From Acidobacteriota bacterium (GTDB taxonomy: Bacteria; Acidobacteriota; Vicinamibacteria; Vicinamibacterales; UBA2999): a stretch of DNA of 22,881 nucleotides. Position numbers and translations under genes: made by a program. Positions 14,765 through 21,501 of this stretch are shown piece by piece; positions within the stretch are counted from its first letter, which is position 1, and each line of letters starts with the position of its first letter. The notes beneath the pieces were generated by a model that saw nothing but the letters and a program-made list of their open reading frames with translations, made no database searches and was not told the origin of the DNA. The stretch is taken from assembly GCA_020851835.1 (NCBI GenBank), contig JADZBZ010000010.1, positions 1 to 22,881 on the forward strand. Direction: 5' to 3'.

Positions 14765-16063
14765 GGCGGCCGGGAACCACCGGGCCGCGATGCTGTCGTC
14801 GCGGATGATGGTCTCAGCGCGATCCGATCCGGTGGAGATCACCGCCACCGGCACTCCACTCACCTCTTCGAGCCGCGCGATGTAGCGGCGCGCCTCGTCT
14901 GGCAGGTCGTCGTAGCGGCAGACGCCCCTGGTCGGCGCCGTCCAGCCCGGCCACGACTCGTAGACCGGCGTGCAGGGGCCCACGGTGTTCAGGTCCGCGG
15001 GAAACGTGTCGATCGTGCGATCGCCGACACGGTACCCCGTGCAGATGTCGATGGCCTCGAGGCCGTCGAGCACGTCGAGCTTGGTGAGCGCCAGCGCATC
15101 GATGCCGTTGACGCGTACGGCGTAGCGCACCGCCACCGCGTCGTACCACCCGCAGCGGCGCGGCCGTCCCGTGGAGGCGCCGTATTCCTGCCCGCTTTCG
15201 CGCAGCCGCTCGCCGAGATCGCCCAGCAGTTCGGTCGGCAGCGGCCCCTCACCGACGCGGGTCGTGTACGCCTTGGCAACGCCGAGCACGCCGTGCACGG
15301 CCCTGGGCGGGATGCCGAGACCGGTACACGCGCCGCCGATCGATGCGTTCGACGATGTGACGTAGGGGTAGGTGCCGTGATCGATGTCGAGCATGGCACC
15401 CTGCGCGCCCTCGAAGAGGATGCGCCGCCCCTGCCGCATCGCGTCGTGCAGCGCCAGGGAGACGTCGCCCGTCCAGGGCCGGAGGCGCGCGCCGTGGGCG
15501 AGCAGTTGCTCGTACACGGTCTGCCACTCCATCTTCGAGTCGCGGATGATCTGGTTGCGGGCGTTCACGTTCTCGCGCACCTCGTCGGCCAGCGCCCGCG
15601 TGTCCACCAGATCGCACACCCGGATGCCGCGCCGGCCGATCTTGTCCTCGTAGGCGGGACCGATGCCGCGGGACGTCGTGCCGATCTTGCGCTCGCCGCG
15701 GCGCGCTTCGCTCAGTACGTCGAGTTCGCGGTGATACGGCAGGATGAGGTGGGCCTTCTCGCTGACCAGCAGCCGGTCGCCAACCTCGATGCCCAGCCGC
15801 GCCAGCTCCTCGATCTCGGCAAACAGCGCCTGCGGGTCCACGACCACGCCGTTGCCGATGACGCAGCGCACCCCTTCGTGGAGGATGCCCGACGGGATGA
15901 GATGCAGCACGAACTTCCTGCCGTTCACGTAGACCGTGTGGCCCGCGTTGTGGCCGCCCTGATAGCGTGCGACGATGCCGAAGTGCGGCGTGAGCAGGTC
16001 GACGATCTTGCCCTTGCCTTCGTCTCCCCACTGCGCACCCAGAACGGCGATGTTCATGCCCAT
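14747..16063 (-). CDS. purA: Adenylosuccinate synthetase
   Basis: 438 aa from the first ATG (436 from the second, at 16057). It joins IMP and aspartate with GTP to form adenylosuccinate in AMP synthesis. The P-loop QWGDEGKGK is at the N-terminus, followed by GGHNAGHTV, TTSRGIGPAYEDK and the guanine/IMP region DALALTKLDVLDG. The C-terminus ends in VAVISTGSDRAETI plus about 15 further residues; this tail overlaps the PilZ gene by 18 bp tail-to-tail. Start choice matters: TACAGT ends 7 nt before the second ATG, TAGGAT 6 nt before the first. The gene is head-to-head with hutH with only 19-25 bp between start codons. Confidence 0.96.
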   Translation of the reverse strand: MGMNIAVLGAQWGDEGKGKIVDLLTPHFGIVARYQGGHNAGHTVYVNGRKFVLHLIPSGILHEGVRCVIGNGVVVDPQALFAEIEELARLGIEVGDRLLVSEKAHLILPYHRELDVLSEARRGERKIGTTSRGIGPAYEDKIGRRGIRVCDLVDTRALADEVRENVNARNQIIRDSKMEWQTVYEQLLAHGARLRPWTGDVSLALHDAMRQGRRILFEGAQGAMLDIDHGTYPYVTSSNASIGGACTGLGIPPRAVHGVLGVAKAYTTRVGEGPLPTELLGDLGERLRESGQEYGASTGRPRRCGWYDAVAVRYAVRVNGIDALALTKLDVLDGLEAIDICTGYRVGDRTIDTFPADLNTVGPCTPVYESWPGWTAPTRGVCRYDDLPDEARRYIARLEEVSGVPVAVISTGSDRAETIIRDDSIAARWFPAASVHLA

Positions 16064-16064
16064 T

Positions 16065-16075
16065 ACTGTATCCTA
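16065..16075 (-). promoter_or_regulatory. purA: Overlapping -10-like elements for purA (TAGGAT and TACAGT)
   Basis: The minus strand reads TAGGATACAGT. TAGGAT (16070-16075) ends 6 nt before the ATG at 16063, and TACAGT (16065-16070) ends 7 nt before the ATG at 16057. There is no room for a Shine-Dalgarno-bearing leader unless transcription starts within hutH. Confidence 0.45.
16069..16074 (+). promoter_or_regulatory. hutH: -10-like TATCCT 8 nt before hutH
   Basis: TGTATCCT on the plus strand ends 8 nt before the hutH ATG and physically overlaps the purA elements on the other strand. No Shine-Dalgarno precedes the ATG; the intervening CTACGGGCCG is not a ribosome site. Confidence 0.45.
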
Positions 16076-16082
16076 CGGGCCG

Positions 16083-17597
16083 ATGATTCCCCTCGACGGC
16101 TCCACGCTCACGCTAGACCGGCTGCTCGCGGTCGCCGACGGACGGGCCGAGGTGGGGCTGGCGAGGTCGGCACGCGACCGCGTGGCGGCGGCGCGGGCCG
16201 TGGTCGACGCGGCGGCCGACGGTGACGCCGCCGTCTACGGCGTCAACACCGGCTTCGGCAGCTTCGCCGAGACGCGCATCGCCGCCGACGATCTGGCGGC
16301 GCTGCAGGTGAACCTCGTGCGGAGCCACGCCGCGGGCGTGGACGAGCCCCTGCCGCCGCGCGCCGTGCGTGCCATGATGACGCTGCGCGCCAACGTGCTG
16401 GCGAAGGGCTACTCCGGCATCCGCGTCTCGACGCTCGAGGCCCTGCTCGCGCTCCTCAACCACGGCATCCATCCGCTGGTGCCGAGCCGTGGATCGGTCG
16501 GCGCGAGCGGCGACCTCGCGCCGCTCGCCCACCTCGCGCTGGCGCTGATCGGCGAGGGCCAGACCTGGGACGGGCAACGCGTGGACCCGGGCCGACGCGC
16601 GCTGGCTGCGGCGGGGCTCGCTCCGGTCACCCTTGGTCCCAAGGAAGGGCTTGCCCTCATCAACGGCACACAGGCGTCGACGGCGGTGCTCGCGCTGGCG
16701 CTGGCCGGCGCCGAGCGGCTGGCGCGCGCCGCCGACGTCGTGGCGGCGCTCAGCGTGGACGCCCTGCTCGGATCGCGGCGACCGTTCGACCCGCGCATCC
16801 ACGCCGCGCGGCCCTTCGCGGGGCAGGCCGCCTCGGCCGACAACCTCTGGCGCCTCATCGAAGGCAGCCCGCTCAACGCGTCGCACGCCGGCTGCGGGCG
16901 CGTCCAGGACGCCTATTCGGAGCGGTGCGTTCCGCAGGTACACGGCGCCGCCCGCGAGGCTCTGGCGTTTGTCCGGCACGTGGTCGGCGTCGAGATGAAC
17001 GCCGCCACCGACAACCCGATGGTGTTCGCCGATACGGCCGAGATCGTGTCGGGCGGCAACTTCCACGGGGCGCCGGTGGCCCTGGCCGCCGACATGCTGC
17101 CGCTGGCGGTGACGCAACTGGCGACGATCAGCGAGCGTCGATCGGAGCGGCTGGTCAATCCGGCGCTGAGCGGGCTGCCCGCCTTCCTCACGCGGAACGG
17201 CGGTCTGCAGTCGGGTCTGATGCTGGCCCAGGTGACGGCAGCGGCACTCACCTCGGAGCTCAAGACGCTGTGCCATCCTGCGTCGGCCGACACGATCCCT
17301 ACCTCCGCCAACAAGGAGGACCACGTCAGCATGAGCATGGGCGCGGCCCTCAAGGCCGAGCGGGCGCAGCAACTCGCGCGCCAGGTTCTGGCCGTGGAGG
17401 TGCTGTGCGCCTGCCAGGCCATCGACCTGCGCGCGCCGCTGTCGAGCTCCGCCGCCCTGATGGCCGCGCACGGCGCGGTCCGCACCGTGGTGCCCACGCT
17501 GCTGGACGATCGGCCGCCGGCTCCCGATATCGATGCCGTGACGCGGCTCATCGCCGCAGGCGCCATCGAATACGCCACCGGCATTGTTGTCAACTGA
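16083..17597 (+). CDS. hutH: Histidine ammonia-lyase
   Basis: 504 aa, family length. It removes ammonia from histidine to give urocanate, the first step of the Hut pathway. The MIO cofactor forms from A141-S142-G143 in VGASGDLAPLAHLAL. The catalytic Tyr is Y52 in YGVNTGFG. The C-terminal NKEDHVSMSM block is intact and distinguishes HAL from phenylalanine/tyrosine lyases. The ATG at 16083 gives the standard N-terminus (PLDGSTLTLDRLLAVA). hutU follows after 91 nt on the same strand and supplies the next step. hutI and the formiminoglutamate genes are not in the window. Confidence 0.96.
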   Translation: MIPLDGSTLTLDRLLAVADGRAEVGLARSARDRVAAARAVVDAAADGDAAVYGVNTGFGSFAETRIAADDLAALQVNLVRSHAAGVDEPLPPRAVRAMMTLRANVLAKGYSGIRVSTLEALLALLNHGIHPLVPSRGSVGASGDLAPLAHLALALIGEGQTWDGQRVDPGRRALAAAGLAPVTLGPKEGLALINGTQASTAVLALALAGAERLARAADVVAALSVDALLGSRRPFDPRIHAARPFAGQAASADNLWRLIEGSPLNASHAGCGRVQDAYSERCVPQVHGAAREALAFVRHVVGVEMNAATDNPMVFADTAEIVSGGNFHGAPVALAADMLPLAVTQLATISERRSERLVNPALSGLPAFLTRNGGLQSGLMLAQVTAAALTSELKTLCHPASADTIPTSANKEDHVSMSMGAALKAERAQQLARQVLAVEVLCACQAIDLRAPLSSSAALMAAHGAVRTVVPTLLDDRPPAPDIDAVTRLIAAGAIEYATGIVVN

Positions 17598-17617
17598 TTT
17601 CGATCCGCATTTTCAGT

Positions 17618-17646
17618 TTGACAAGACGCGTCACGGTGCTTAGTTT
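17618..17646 (+). promoter_or_regulatory. hutU: Sigma-70-type promoter of hutU: TTGACA-17-TAGTTT
   Basis: A perfect -35 (17618-17623), exactly 17 bp spacer, and a TAGTTT -10 (17641-17646) lie in the 91-nt gap between hutH and hutU. The predicted transcription start is near 17653, leaving a leader of about 36 nt. It is the best classical promoter in the window. Confidence 0.6.
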
Positions 17647-17664
17647 CTTATCTTCGCGTCACGG
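17627..17664 (+). repeat. Direct repeat CGCGTCACGG, two copies flanking the hutU -10
   Basis: Ten identical bases at 17627-17636 (in the promoter spacer) and 17655-17664 (at the predicted start site), 28 bp apart start to start. The placement suits a repressor or activator site for histidine-degradation control. Confidence 0.5.
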
Positions 17665-17688
17665 ACCCGCCCCCATCGCCGCTCGCAC

Positions 17689-19359
17689 ATGACCACGGCC
17701 GCTCGTTCCATCCGCGCTCCTCGCGGCACGTCGCTCACGTGCCAGGGCTGGCCCCAAGAAGCCGCTCTGCGGATGCTGATGAACAACCTGGATCCCGAGG
17801 TGGCCGAGCGTCCCGAGGATCTGGTGGTCTACGGCGGAACGGGACGGGCCGCTCGCTCGTGGGCAGCCTTCGACGCCATCGTCGCGGCGCTCCGCACCCT
17901 GGCCGGCGACGAAACGCTGCTCGTGCAGTCGGGCAAACCGGTCGGCGTCTTTCGCACCTCGCCACACGCGCCGCGCGTACTAATCGCCAACGCCAACCTC
18001 GTGCCGAAGTGGGCCACGTGGGACACGTTCCGGGATCTCGAGGATCGCGGCCTGACGATGTACGGCCAGATGACGGCGGGTAGCTGGATCTACATCGGCA
18101 CGCAGGGCATTCTCCAGGGCACCTACGAAACGCTGGCCGCCCTGGCGCGCCGCCACTTCGGCGGCAGCCTCGCCGGACGGCTCACCGTCACGGCCGGACT
18201 GGGCGGGATGGGCGGCGCCCAGCCGCTGGCCGTCACCATGAACGAGGGCGTCGCGCTGGTGGTCGAGGTCGATCCGTCACGCGTCGAGCGCCGCCTGAAG
18301 GGTCGCTACCTCGACGAGGCCACCGACAATCTCGACGACGCGCTCGGCCGCGCGCGCCGCGCGGTCGCCGCGCGCGAGGCGCGCTCGATTGGCTTGGTCG
18401 CCAACGCCGCCGACGTGCTGCCCGAACTGGTGCGCCGCGGCGAGACGCCGGACGTGGTCACCGACCAGACATCGGCTCACGATCCGCTCGTCGGCTACGT
18501 GCCCAACGGGCTCACGCTCGCCGAGGCAGCCGCGCTGCGCGCGTCGGATCCGGACGGCTACCAGCGTCAGAGCATCGCCGCGATGGGACGGCACGTCGCC
18601 GCCATGCGCGCCCTGCAGCAGCGCGGCGCCGTGGTGTTCGATTACGGCAACAACATCCGCGCGCAGGCGGTGAAGGCCGGCGTCAGCGATGCGTTCGAGA
18701 TTCCGGGGTTCGTCCCCGAGTTCATCCGGCCGCTCTTCTGCGAGGGCAAGGGCCCGTTCCGCTGGGCCGCGCTGTCAGGAGATCCCGAGGACATCCGCGT
18801 CACCGATCGCGCCGCCCTCGAGATGTTCGCCGACGACGAGACGCAGTGCCGGTGGATACGGCTCGCGGGCGACCGCGTGGCCTTCCAGGGGCTGCCCGCA
18901 CGCATCTTCTGGCTCGGGTACGGTGAGCGGGCGCGCTTCGGCCTGAAGATCAACGAACTGGTGCGCACCGGTCAGGTGTCGGCGCCCATCGTCATCGGGC
19001 GTGACCACCTCGATGCCGGGTCGGTGGCCTCGCCCAACCGCGAGACCGAAGGCATGCGCGACGGCAGCGACGCCATCGCCGACTGGCCCATCCTGAATGC
19101 CCTGCTCAACGCCTCGGCGGGCGCCACGTGGGTGTCGGTGCACCACGGCGGCGGCACGGGAATCGGCTACTCGATTCACGCGGGCATGGTCATCGTCGCC
19201 GACGGGTCGGCCGACGCGGACGAGAAACTGCAGCGCGTGCTCACCTGCGACCCGGGCCTCGGCGTCGTCCGCCACGCCGACGCCGGGTACCCGGAAGCCA
19301 TTCACACCGCACGGGCGCAAGGAGTCATAATGCCGATGCTGGAGCACACGGATCGATGA
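17689..19359 (+). CDS. hutU: Urocanate hydratase (urocanase)
   Basis: 556 aa, typical for urocanase, which hydrates urocanate to imidazolone propionate using tightly bound NAD as electrophile. N-terminal RAPRGTSLTCQGW and MLMNNLDPEVAERPEDLVV are hallmark sequences. The NAD Rossmann loop GLGGMGGAQPLAV is near 168-180. DQTSAHDPLVGYVPNG, FCEGKGPFRW and the C-terminal VHHGGGTGIGYSIHAG block are all present. It follows hutH after 91 nt but has its own promoter in that gap and no Shine-Dalgarno. Its stop codon overlaps the start of the next gene (ATGA). It is cytoplasmic. Confidence 0.97.
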   Translation: MTTAARSIRAPRGTSLTCQGWPQEAALRMLMNNLDPEVAERPEDLVVYGGTGRAARSWAAFDAIVAALRTLAGDETLLVQSGKPVGVFRTSPHAPRVLIANANLVPKWATWDTFRDLEDRGLTMYGQMTAGSWIYIGTQGILQGTYETLAALARRHFGGSLAGRLTVTAGLGGMGGAQPLAVTMNEGVALVVEVDPSRVERRLKGRYLDEATDNLDDALGRARRAVAAREARSIGLVANAADVLPELVRRGETPDVVTDQTSAHDPLVGYVPNGLTLAEAAALRASDPDGYQRQSIAAMGRHVAAMRALQQRGAVVFDYGNNIRAQAVKAGVSDAFEIPGFVPEFIRPLFCEGKGPFRWAALSGDPEDIRVTDRAALEMFADDETQCRWIRLAGDRVAFQGLPARIFWLGYGERARFGLKINELVRTGQVSAPIVIGRDHLDAGSVASPNRETEGMRDGSDAIADWPILNALLNASAGATWVSVHHGGGTGIGYSIHAGMVIVADGSADADEKLQRVLTCDPGLGVVRHADAGYPEAIHTARAQGVIMPMLEHTDR

Positions 19360-20474
19360 TGCCCCCCCACGACGGACTCGAGCGGCGCGTGCTTTCGGCC
19401 CTGAACGGCAACCCGGGGCGCATCGCGGTGGTGCTCGGCGGCTGCGGTTCCGGCCGTACGACGCTGCTGCACGCCCTCTCCGACCGGCTGGGCCGCCCTA
19501 GCTGCCAGTACCTCGACATCGAGCGGTCGGCGAGCACGCCTGAGCGGTTCCAGCGCGCGGTCGCGGCCGTCGTGCCGTTCCGACCGGCGCCGCCGCAGCC
19601 CGAGCCCGCGTCGGCGCGCGAGGCCTTCGATCGCACGCTGCGTCTGCTCACGCGTCCCGCCGGCGAACGGCCGGCGACGTTCCTGCTCGACGAAGTCCTC
19701 GAGCTGCGCACCTTCGAGAGCTTCCCCGGCCTGCGACACGTGCTCCGCGAGACGATCGACGCGCTGGCCGCCAGCCCGAACCGCTTCGTGCTGACCAGCC
19801 GCTACGTCGCGCGAGCCCATCGGCTGCTCCGCGAGGCCGGCGCGCGGTTCGAGGTGATTCATCTGCCGGCGCTCTCGCCGTCCGAGGTGTCGGCCATGCT
19901 GCCACCGATGGGCGACACCCCGATCGAGGATCGCGACTTCCTCGGCCGCACCATTCAGGCCCTCACCGACGGCCGCGCCGCCTACGTTCGCGCGCTCGGG
20001 GATGCGTCGGCGGCGATGAGCTCGCGGGGCGGCGATCCGATCAGCGCGCTCACCGCCCTGCTGACCTCCGACGGCGGCCTGACGGCCTGGTGCGCGTACC
20101 GCTACGAGCTGCGTCTACATCGCGCGCGCGGCTACGGCGCGCTCAAGGCCATCCTCGAAATCCTCGCCGAGGAAGAGCCGCTCACGCTCACCGAGATCGC
20201 GCTGCGGCTGCTGCGCACGCCCGGCTCCACCAAGGACTACCTGTCGTGGCTGGAAGACGTGGACCTGATCGTCTCACGGCAGAAGCGCTATTCGTTCACG
20301 GATCCCCTCATGCGCCTGTGGGTCCGCCTCCACTGCCGGCCCGTGCCCCCGTCGGTGGACGAAGTCGCGCACGAGGTGCAGGCCTACGCCGCGGTGCGGC
20401 TGCCCGAGACCGAGCCCGCCACCGCGCCGGTCGCCGCCGAGCGACGGGCGGTGGGCATCATCGAGATCGATTGA
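19356..20474 (+). CDS. P-loop ATPase with C-terminal winged helix, coupled to hutU
   Basis: 372 aa. The P-loop is G28-GCGSG-R34-T-T, so the usual Walker A lysine is an arginine. Walker B is FLLDE at 109-113. Then FVLTSRY (sensor-like strand) and a C-terminal winged-helix region at about 258-330 (LTLTEIALRLLRTPGSTKDYL ... YSFTDPLMRLWVRLH). This domain order and the 'F-x-D-P-L-x-R-x-W' ending are those of the archaeal-type ATPase/DUF234-like group, often of unknown function. The ATG overlaps the hutU stop by 4 nt; a second ATG follows at once. The coupling implies co-translation with hutU, but a link to histidine use is only inferred. It converges on the RNase III gene with 73 bp between, without an obvious terminator. 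Confidence 0.75.
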   Translation: MMPPHDGLERRVLSALNGNPGRIAVVLGGCGSGRTTLLHALSDRLGRPSCQYLDIERSASTPERFQRAVAAVVPFRPAPPQPEPASAREAFDRTLRLLTRPAGERPATFLLDEVLELRTFESFPGLRHVLRETIDALAASPNRFVLTSRYVARAHRLLREAGARFEVIHLPALSPSEVSAMLPPMGDTPIEDRDFLGRTIQALTDGRAAYVRALGDASAAMSSRGGDPISALTALLTSDGGLTAWCAYRYELRLHRARGYGALKAILEILAEEEPLTLTEIALRLLRTPGSTKDYLSWLEDVDLIVSRQKRYSFTDPLMRLWVRLHCRPVPPSVDEVAHEVQAYAAVRLPETEPATAPVAAERRAVGIIEID

Positions 20475-20547
20475 GCGCGGGCGCCGCGGGGACGTCGCGT
20501 GCCGTCGGTGCGGCGGGTAAAGGCGGCGCCCGGGTACCGGCCCCTGC

Positions 20548-21501
20548 CTAGGACGATCCGCGGTCGGGCCCCAGCGTCTCGAGCGCCAGCCGGGCGGCGT
20601 CCTGTTCGGCGTCCTTCTTGGTCCGCCCGCGTGCCTCGGCCAGCAGCGCCTCTTCCACGAGCACCTGCACGGTGAACGTCTTCCGGTGCTCGGGTCCGCT
20701 CTCCGAGGTCACCCGGTACGACGGCAGACCGCGCCCGAGACTCTGCAGCCGCTCCTGCAGGCGTGACTTGTGATCCCGCCCGCGGAAGCCGGGCTGGCGG
20801 GCCGCGTCGAGTCGCGGCCCGATCTCGCGGAGGATGAACGCGCGCGCCGCCTCGAGACCACCGTCGATGTAGATCGCCGCGATGAGGGCCTCGCAGGTGT
20901 CGGCCAGCAACGCCGGCTTCTCCCGGCCGCCGGTCTTTTCCTCGCCGCGGCCCAGAATCATGTGGTCGCCCAGTCCGAGGCTCTCGGCCATCTCGGCCAG
21001 GCCGATCGTCGACACCAGACCCGCCTTGATCTTGGACTTCTGTCCCTCGGACGAGGTGGGCCACGCGCGATAGAGCGCGTCGGCGACAATCATGCCCAGC
21101 ACGGCGTCGCCCAGGAACTCGAGTGATTCGTTGTCCACGACGCCGCCGCTCGGGTCTTCGTGAGCCTTCGACCTGTGCGTCAGAGCGTGCTCGAGCAGCC
21201 CGCGATCGCGAAAGCGGTAACCCAGCCGCGCTTCGAGCGCGGCGAACTGCTGCGGCAGCGGCACCACCAGTCCGCCGCCGACCTGCTCCCGATGCGACGC
21301 GATGACCCGCATTGCCTCCTCGGCTTCGTCGTCGGGTACCGATACGCGCGTTTCTCCCAGCGTACTGACGGTGAACGGGAACACGCCGGGCGGCGGTCCT
21401 GCCGTGCGGACGGCCCGGAGCCCGTGGCTTTCGAGCAGTGCCTGGACGACGGTCGCCTCGATCTCGGACCAGGTACGGAAGATCTCAACCAGGGCGCTCA
21501 C
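20548..21501 (-). CDS. rnc: Ribonuclease III with N-terminal DUF2007-like domain
   Basis: 317 aa, about 80 longer than normal RNase III. Residues about 4-75 (EIFRTWSEIEATVVQALLES ... LGETRVSVPDDEAEEAMRVI) match the pattern of DUF2007, a small ferredoxin-like domain of unknown role. The nuclease domain runs from about 85 (FAALEARLGYRFRD) with signature NESLEFLGDAV at 124-134 and DTCEALIAAIY at 201-211, so catalytic acidic residues E128, D132, D201 and E204 are in place. A dsRNA-binding domain occupies about 244-310. The GTG start overlaps the stop of the upstream phosphatase gene (GTGA) and has GAGGG just before it. RNase III processes rRNA precursors and duplex RNA. A shorter protein from an internal GTG near residue 79 or 80 cannot be ruled out. 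Confidence 0.9.
   Translation of the reverse strand: MSALVEIFRTWSEIEATVVQALLESHGLRAVRTAGPPPGVFPFTVSTLGETRVSVPDDEAEEAMRVIASHREQVGGGLVVPLPQQFAALEARLGYRFRDRGLLEHALTHRSKAHEDPSGGVVDNESLEFLGDAVLGMIVADALYRAWPTSSEGQKSKIKAGLVSTIGLAEMAESLGLGDHMILGRGEEKTGGREKPALLADTCEALIAAIYIDGGLEAARAFILREIGPRLDAARQPGFRGRDHKSRLQERLQSLGRGLPSYRVTSESGPEHRKTFTVQVLVEEALLAEARGRTKKDAEQDAARLALETLGPDRGSS

Noticed and set aside
16113..17471. 452-codon minus-strand frame opposite hutH
   Set aside because: Composition typical of an antisense frame; hutH is unambiguous.
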